Below, piece by piece: positions 59,694 through 64,000 of a stretch of 64,000 nucleotides of DNA. A model generated the notes under the pieces. That model did not search any database and had not been told where the DNA came from. It saw nothing but the letters and a program-made list of their open reading frames with translations. The stretch is from contig JAEKKX010000004.1 in the NCBI GenBank assembly GCA_019510125.1, forward strand, positions 186,001-250,000, in the 5' to 3' direction. This stretch comes from Lysobacterales bacterium (GTDB lineage: Bacteria > Pseudomonadota > Gammaproteobacteria > Xanthomonadales > Xanthomonadaceae). Position 1 is the first letter of the stretch; each line of letters starts with the position of its first letter. The translations under genes were made by a program, and so were the position numbers.

Positions 59694-60278
59694 TCAGCCT
59701 TCGCTGTCGTCGCGCCCGTCTGCCGCGTCCGCGACCGCCTCGTCCGCCTCGTCGGGCGCGGTCGTGCCGAACAGTTCGCGCAGTTCGCGGAACAGTTCGC
59801 GGTAGGCGTGCGGCGGCTTGTTCTTCAGCTTTTCCTCGTGCGCGTTGCGCGCGAGCTGGCGCAGGCGCTGGCGGTCCGCGTTCGGGTATTCGACCAGGAA
59901 TTCGGCCAGCGCCGCGTCGCCGTCGGCGATCAGGCGCTCGCGCCACGCCTCGGCACGGTGCAGCAGCGCCGCCTCGATGCGTCCGGCCTGGCCGTTGGCG
60001 TCGAGCGCGTCGCGGATCGCCTCCAGCGTCTCGTCGTCTTCCCGGCGCATCTGTTTGGCCAGATACTGCAACTGGCGCTTGTGCGCGACGTGCGAGGTGA
60101 TGCGCCGGGTCTCGTCGATGTGCGGGACCAGGTGCGCGGGCACGGGCAGCCGCCCCACCTGCTGCGGGGTCAGCGCCGACAACTGGCGCGCGAGTTCGAG
60201 CACCTCCAGCGCCTCCCGACGCTGCTGGCTGCGACTGGGCGAGAAGAACTCGCCGCTTTCGGGGTCTTTGCCTCTCAT
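59694..60278 (-). CDS. darP: Dual-action ribosomal maturation protein DarP (YjgA)
   Basis: DUF615 protein of 194 aa. It contains [46 protein letters not shown] and the C-terminal [37 protein letters not shown] typical of YjgA. It promotes late 50S assembly. I start at ATG 60278; the track adds 6 codons that overlap the shared promoter. It is convergent with tldD (17-nt gap) and divergent from pmbA (17-nt gap), a conserved layout. Confidence 0.93.
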   Translation of the reverse strand: MRGKDPESGEFFSPSRSQQRREALEVLELARQLSALTPQQVGRLPVPAHLVPHIDETRRITSHVAHKRQLQYLAKQMRREDDETLEAIRDALDANGQAGRIEAALLHRAEAWRERLIADGDAALAEFLVEYPNADRQRLRQLARNAHEEKLKNKPPHAYRELFRELRELFGTTAPDEADEAVADAADGRDDSEG

Positions 60279-60297
60279 CGCGACAGGATAATCCATT
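60279..60297. promoter_or_regulatory. Compact divergent promoter of darP and pmbA
   Basis: The 17-nt gap between the two starts contains GGATAATCC, which is nearly its own reverse complement (GGATTATCC). It offers a GATAAT -10-like element on the plus strand and a GATTAT/TTATCC one on the minus strand. Both transcripts would have little or no leader, so translation would start close to the 5' end. Confidence 0.45.
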
Positions 60298-61675
60298 GAA
60301 CGTCACCGCTTCCGTTTCCGCGCCCGCCGTCGACGACAGCCAGGCCCGCCTGGACCGCCTGTCGGAACTGGCGCGCGACGTCCTCGCCCGGGCCAGGGCC
60401 CAGGGCGCCGACCAGGCCGAGGTCGCCTGCGACGAGGATCGCGGGCTGGAAGTGTCGGTGCGCATGGGCGCGGTGGAGAGCGTGGAATCGACCCGCGACC
60501 GCTCGGTCGCGCTCACCGTCTACTTCGGCAAGCGCAAGGGCAGCGCCAGCACCGCCGACCTGCGGCCGAAGAGCCTCGAGGCCACCGTCGCCCAGGCCTG
60601 CGCGATCGCCCGCCACACCGAGGAAGATCCTGCGTCCGGGCTGGCCGACCCCGAGCGCATGGCCACCGACCTCCGCGAGTTCGACGCCTGGCACCCGTGG
60701 GCGCTGGACGCCGACACCGCGGTCGATCTGGCGCTGGCCTGCGAGGCGGCCGGCCGCGACGCCGATCCGCGCATCGCCAATTCCGACGGCGCCACGGTCG
60801 CGACCAGTTCGGCGATCGGCGTCTACGCCAATTCGCACGGGTTCCTGGGGCGGATGCGCGACACCCAGCATTCGCTGGTCTGCGGCCTGATCGCCGGGCA
60901 GGGCGACGCCATGCAGCGCGACCAGTGGTACAGCGTGGCGCTCGCCCGCGAAGATCTGGAAACGCCCGAGGCGGTCGGCCGCCGCGCCGCCCAGCGCGTG
61001 CTCGCCCGGCTCGACCCGCGGACCCTGCCGACCGGCACGATGCCGGTGCTGTTCCACGCCGAGGTCGCGCGCACCCTGATCGGCAATCTGGTCAATGCGG
61101 TCGCCGGCCCCGCGCAGTACCGCGGCGCCAGCTTCCTGCTCGGCGCGGCGGGACAGCGGGTGCTGCCGGAATGGTGCGCGATCCGCGAGCGCCCGTTCCT
61201 GGTGCGCGGGCTGCGCTCGGCGGCGTTCGACGCCGAGGGCGTCGCCACCCGCGAGTCCGACCTCGTCCGCGACGGCGTGCTGCAGCGCTACGTGCTCGGC
61301 AGCTATTCGGCGCGCCGCCTGGGGCTGGAGACCACCGGCAACGCCGGCGGCGTGTTCAACCTGGAGGTCGCCGCGGGCGCCGGGAATACCGGCAGCCTCG
61401 ACGACCTGCTGCGGGGCATGGGCTCGGGCCTGCTGGTGACCGAGCTGATGGGGCAGGGGGTGAACCTCACCACCGGCGACTACTCGCGCGGCGCGGCCGG
61501 CTTCCTGGTCGAGAACGGCCGCATCGTCCACCCGGTCGACGGCATCACCATCGCCGGCAACCTGCGCGACATGCTGCTGTCGATCGAGGCCATCGGAGAC
61601 GATCCAGACCCGCGGAGCCCTACCCGCACCGGTTCGATCCTGGTCGGCAGGATGACCGTCGCCGGGTCCGTTTGA
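60296..61675 (+). CDS. pmbA: PmbA/TldE protease subunit
   Basis: Protein of 459 aa, partner of TldD. It carries the PmbA landmarks [63 protein letters not shown] and [17 protein letters not shown]. It lacks the HExxH motif, as expected for TldE. No ATG is available; the first in-frame start is TTG 60296 ([10 protein letters not shown] by convention). Its promoter element lies directly upstream. The heterodimer role is known from E. coli. Confidence 0.94.
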   Translation: MNVTASVSAPAVDDSQARLDRLSELARDVLARARAQGADQAEVACDEDRGLEVSVRMGAVESVESTRDRSVALTVYFGKRKGSASTADLRPKSLEATVAQACAIARHTEEDPASGLADPERMATDLREFDAWHPWALDADTAVDLALACEAAGRDADPRIANSDGATVATSSAIGVYANSHGFLGRMRDTQHSLVCGLIAGQGDAMQRDQWYSVALAREDLETPEAVGRRAAQRVLARLDPRTLPTGTMPVLFHAEVARTLIGNLVNAVAGPAQYRGASFLLGAAGQRVLPEWCAIRERPFLVRGLRSAAFDAEGVATRESDLVRDGVLQRYVLGSYSARRLGLETTGNAGGVFNLEVAAGAGNTGSLDDLLRGMGSGLLVTELMGQGVNLTTGDYSRGAAGFLVENGRIVHPVDGITIAGNLRDMLLSIEAIGDDPDPRSPTRTGSILVGRMTVAGSV

Positions 61676-61770
61676 CGTTTATATCCGCAGCGGCCATGCT
61701 CGCGTCCGACCCGGACGTCGAGCCGGGCTCGGCCTCCGAACGTCACATCGAATCCCTGGGGAAACACCGA

Positions 61771-62148
61771 ATGAGCACCGAAAACGAATACATCGCCCCG
61801 CCGCCGGCCCCGACCGGCACGCCGCCCGAGGACCAGCGCACGCTGGCGCTGATCACCCACCTGTCCGGCATCGTCCTCGGCTTCATCGTGCCGTTGATCA
61901 TCTGGCTGGTGAACAAGGACCAGGCGGGCAAGGACTTCATCAACGACCAGTCGAAGGAAGCGCTGAACTTCCAGATCACGCTGCTCATCGTCTACGTCGT
62001 CGGCATCGTGCTGAGCATCATCCTGATCGGCGCGCTCATCAACTTCGCCGCCTGGATCGCCTGCATCGTGTTCAGCATCATCGGCGGCCTCAAGGCCAAC
62101 AGCGGCGTCGCCTATCGCTACCCGTTCGCGCTGCGCCTGATCAAGTAA
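61771..62148 (+). CDS. DUF4870 small membrane protein
   Basis: Protein of 125 aa. A Pro-rich N-terminus (PPPAPTGTPPEDQRTLALITHLSG) precedes three hydrophobic segments (IVLGFIVPLIIWLV; ITLLIVYVVGIVLSIILIGALI; FAAWIACIVFSIIGG) and GVAYRYPFALRLIK. This is the DUF4870 signature, a Tic20-like fold of unknown role. It follows pmbA by 95 nt and is closed by a strong terminator. Confidence 0.9.
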   Translation: MSTENEYIAPPPAPTGTPPEDQRTLALITHLSGIVLGFIVPLIIWLVNKDQAGKDFINDQSKEALNFQITLLIVYVVGIVLSIILIGALINFAAWIACIVFSIIGGLKANSGVAYRYPFALRLIK

Positions 62149-62179
62149 TCGCGTCACCCGCGGTCCCGCCGCGAACGAA

Positions 62180-62211
62180 CGCCCCCGGCCCGCGCCGGGG
62201 GCGTTTTTTTT
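62180..62211 (+). terminator. Rho-independent terminator after the DUF4870 gene
   Basis: CGCCCCCGGC-ccgc-GCCGGGGGCG followed by eight T. A canonical intrinsic terminator. Confidence 0.95.
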
Positions 62212-62277
62212 GCGCCCGCGGTCAACCCCGCGCGCGCCGCGGCGTTTCCGTCGTGGTCTTCCGCGACGGAGCAGGCG

Positions 62278-63732
62278 ATGAACGAGACGAGCGCGACCGC
62301 GGCGGTCAACCGTTTCGGACTGGGCGCGAAGCCCGGCGAACTCGCGCAGGCGCGCGATCCGCGCGGCTGGCTGCGGGCGCAACTGCGGGCGGGCCCGGAC
62401 CTCGCCGCGTTCGCCGGCCTGCCCGACAGCGGCGAGCTGCTGCGTCGCCAGAACGCGTACCGGCAGGCGCGGCGACAGGATCGCCGGGAGGACCGCGCGC
62501 GGGACGCTCCGCCGTCCGCACCGGACGGGGCCCCGGCCGGTGCATCGACCCCGCAGGCGGCCGCCGCGCGCGAACGCTCGCCGCTGCAGCAGGCGTTGCG
62601 GCGCGACGCCTTCGACGACCTCGGCCTGCGCTATCGCGTCGCCGCGACCACCGATGCGCCGTTCGTCGAGCGGCTGGTGCATTTCTGGTCCAACCACTTC
62701 GCGATCTCGATCGACAAGAACCAGGCGCGGCTGATGGCCGCGCCGATGGAGCGCGAGGCGATCCGGCCGCACGTGACCGGCCGCTTCGCCGACCTGCTGC
62801 TGGCGGTCGAGACCCACCCCGGGATGCTGCTGTACCTCGACAACGCTGCGTCGATCGGCGACGACTCGATGCTGGCCCGCCGCGCCGTGCGCCGGCAGCC
62901 GAAGCGCAAGCTCGGCCTCAACGAGAACCTCGCGCGCGAGATCCTCGAACTGCACACGCTCGGCGTGAACGGCGGCTATGCCCAGCAGGACGTGATCGAA
63001 CTGGCGAAGGCGATCACCGGCTGGGGCACGCCGCTGCCGCGCGACGCGGGACGCGCCGACGGCGGCGGCTACGTCTACCGGCCGGTCGCGCACGAACCCG
63101 GCGCGCGCAGCGTGCTCGGCAGGCGCTACGCCGACGACGGCGAGGCCCAGGGCCGCGCGATCCTGCGCGATCTCGCGGTGCATCCGGCGACCGCCAGGCA
63201 CCTCGCCTTCAAGCTCGCGCGGCATTTCGTCGCCGATGCGCCGCCGCCGGCGCTGGTCGAGCGCATGGCCGCGGCCTACCTGCGCAGCGGCGGCGAACTG
63301 ACCGCGCTGTACACGGCGATGATCGACGACGACGCGGCGTGGTCGGACGCGGCGCGCAAGTTCAAGTCGCCGCAGGATTTCGTGGTCTCGGCGATGCGCG
63401 CCGGCGGGATCGCGCTGGACCGCAATCCGCCGGTGCTGCTGCGCCTGCTGCAGGCGCTGGGCCAGCCGAGTTTCACCCCGCGTTCGCCGGCGGGCTTCCC
63501 GGACACCGCCGCCGACTGGGCCAGCGGCGATGCGCTGCGCAAGCGGCTGCAGGCCGCCGCCGCGCTCGCCGGCCAGGTGTCGGCGCAGCGGCGGCCGCTC
63601 GACCTGGCCGCGGCCACCCTGGGCCCGGCGGCGGCGCAGGGCCCGCTGGCCGATGCGCTGCGTCGCGCCGGTTCGCCGCAGGAAGGCTTCGCGCTGCTGT
63701 TCTCCAGTCCCGCGTTCCAGTGGAGGGTGTGA
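62278..63732 (+). CDS. DUF1800 family protein
   Basis: Protein of 484 aa. It begins NETSATAAVNRFGLGAKPGELAQARDPRGWLRAQL and shows LVHFWSNHFAISIDKNQ, LGLNENLAREILELHTLGVNGGYAQQDVIELAKAITGWG and the C-terminal GFPDTAADWASGDALRKRLQAA. DUF1800 proteins are regularly encoded with a Tat-exported DUF1501 protein, as here (1-nt overlap). Their role is unknown. There is no signal peptide of its own, and the charged stretch RQARRQDRREDRARD near residue 63 is unusual. Confidence 0.9.
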   Translation: MNETSATAAVNRFGLGAKPGELAQARDPRGWLRAQLRAGPDLAAFAGLPDSGELLRRQNAYRQARRQDRREDRARDAPPSAPDGAPAGASTPQAAAARERSPLQQALRRDAFDDLGLRYRVAATTDAPFVERLVHFWSNHFAISIDKNQARLMAAPMEREAIRPHVTGRFADLLLAVETHPGMLLYLDNAASIGDDSMLARRAVRRQPKRKLGLNENLAREILELHTLGVNGGYAQQDVIELAKAITGWGTPLPRDAGRADGGGYVYRPVAHEPGARSVLGRRYADDGEAQGRAILRDLAVHPATARHLAFKLARHFVADAPPPALVERMAAAYLRSGGELTALYTAMIDDDAAWSDAARKFKSPQDFVVSAMRAGGIALDRNPPVLLRLLQALGQPSFTPRSPAGFPDTAADWASGDALRKRLQAAAALAGQVSAQRRPLDLAAATLGPAAAQGPLADALRRAGSPQEGFALLFSSPAFQWRV

Positions 63733-64000
63733 TGACCGATCCGCGCATGACCCGTCGCCGCTTCCTGGCCGCGCTCGGCGGCACCGCGGCGCTGACCCTG
63801 TGGCCGGGCCTGTCGCCCGCGGCCAGCGGCGGCGCGCAGACGCGCCTGCTGGTGGTGCTGCTGCGCGGCGCGATGGACGGCCTGCACCTGCTGCCGCCGT
63901 CCGACGACGCCGACTACCGCCGCCTGCGCGGCGCGCTGGCGGTGGCCGACGCGCAGCCGCTGGACGGCCATTTCGGCCTGCATCCGAAACTGTCGTTCGC
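63732..64000 (+). CDS. DUF1501 Tat-exported protein, 3' end outside window
   Basis: The frame is open from ATG 63732 (sharing one base with the DUF1800 stop) to the window edge, about 89 codons. It begins MTDPRMTRRRFLAALGGTAALTL, with a twin-arginine signal peptide. The next part, LLVVLLRGAMDGLHLLPPSDDADYRRLRG, is the DUF1501 start. It is co-expressed with and probably acts with DUF1800. Confidence 0.88.
   Translation, partial: MTDPRMTRRRFLAALGGTAALTLWPGLSPAASGGAQTRLLVVLLRGAMDGLHLLPPSDDADYRRLRGALAVADAQPLDGHFGLHPKLSF

Overview
The window reads as chromosomal DNA of a high-GC gammaproteobacterium of the Xanthomonadaceae (Lysobacter/Luteimonas/Xanthomonas relatives). This rests on gene order (rpoE-rseA-mucD-lepA-lepB-rnc-era-recO; leuS-lptE-holA-nadD-rsfS-rlmH; maf-rng-yhdP-tldD, with divergent darP/pmbA), on a XVIPCD-type effector tail, on REP-like intergenic palindromes and on GC-rich codon use. 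No rRNA, tRNA, CRISPR array or intact insertion sequence was seen. The genus assignment is an inference, not a measurement.

Layout. 1-2410: minus-strand envelope genes (partial LEA-like lipoprotein, lipocalin, CPA1-type Na+/H+ antiporter). 2411-3767: gene-poor accessory stretch with interspersed palindromic repeats, a 21-bp minisatellite-like array, a SymE-like toxin and a structured leader. 3768-9017: type I restriction-modification operon hsdM-hsdS-hsdR, with an 18-nt direct repeat between hsdS and hsdR. 9052-10899 (minus): a compact RiPP-like operon of a 69-aa precursor with a CRPC core, an MNIO/DUF692 enzyme and a partner protein. 11035-11692: AbrB/Doc toxin-antitoxin pair. 11837-15170: DegV-like protein and a fused enoyl-CoA hydratase/3-hydroxyacyl-CoA dehydrogenase.

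15310-26057 is the sigma-E envelope stress module (with a recognisable sigma-E-type promoter) followed by housekeeping genes lepA, lepB, rnc, era and recO, interrupted by small unknown genes. 26000-31499 holds a response regulator/HPt protein, ydbH and ydbL-like genes of the AsmA-like phospholipid transport system, an orphan barstar-like gene and rlmD. 31599-32435 is a probable type IV secretion antibacterial effector with a XVIPCD tail. 32705-37185 covers CYTH triphosphatase, nagZ, hpt, a methylthio-purine phosphorylase, a cold-shock protein and a flavin monooxygenase. 37220-40221 holds aidB, an L,D-transpeptidase and a heme-NO-binding-like protein. 40249-46696 is a conserved housekeeping run from leuS to rlmH.

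46988-52005 holds a large secreted lipoprotein, an Old Yellow Enzyme, a TonB-like protein and a SIMPL-domain protein. 52132-61675 holds maf, rng, yhdP, tldD, darP and pmbA. 61771-64000 holds a DUF4870 membrane protein and a DUF1800/DUF1501 pair cut by the window edge.

Functionally the window combines envelope homeostasis (sigma-E regulon core, YdbH and YhdP lipid transport, LptE, LepB, NagZ, L,D-transpeptidase), RNA/ribosome biogenesis (LepA, RNase III, Era, RlmD, RlmH, RsfS, DarP, RNase G), TldD/PmbA peptide maturation and an accessory defence/competition set (HsdRMS plus SymE, AbrB-Doc, XVIPCD effector, barstar-like protein). The most promising little-described system is the MNIO operon at 9052-10899.
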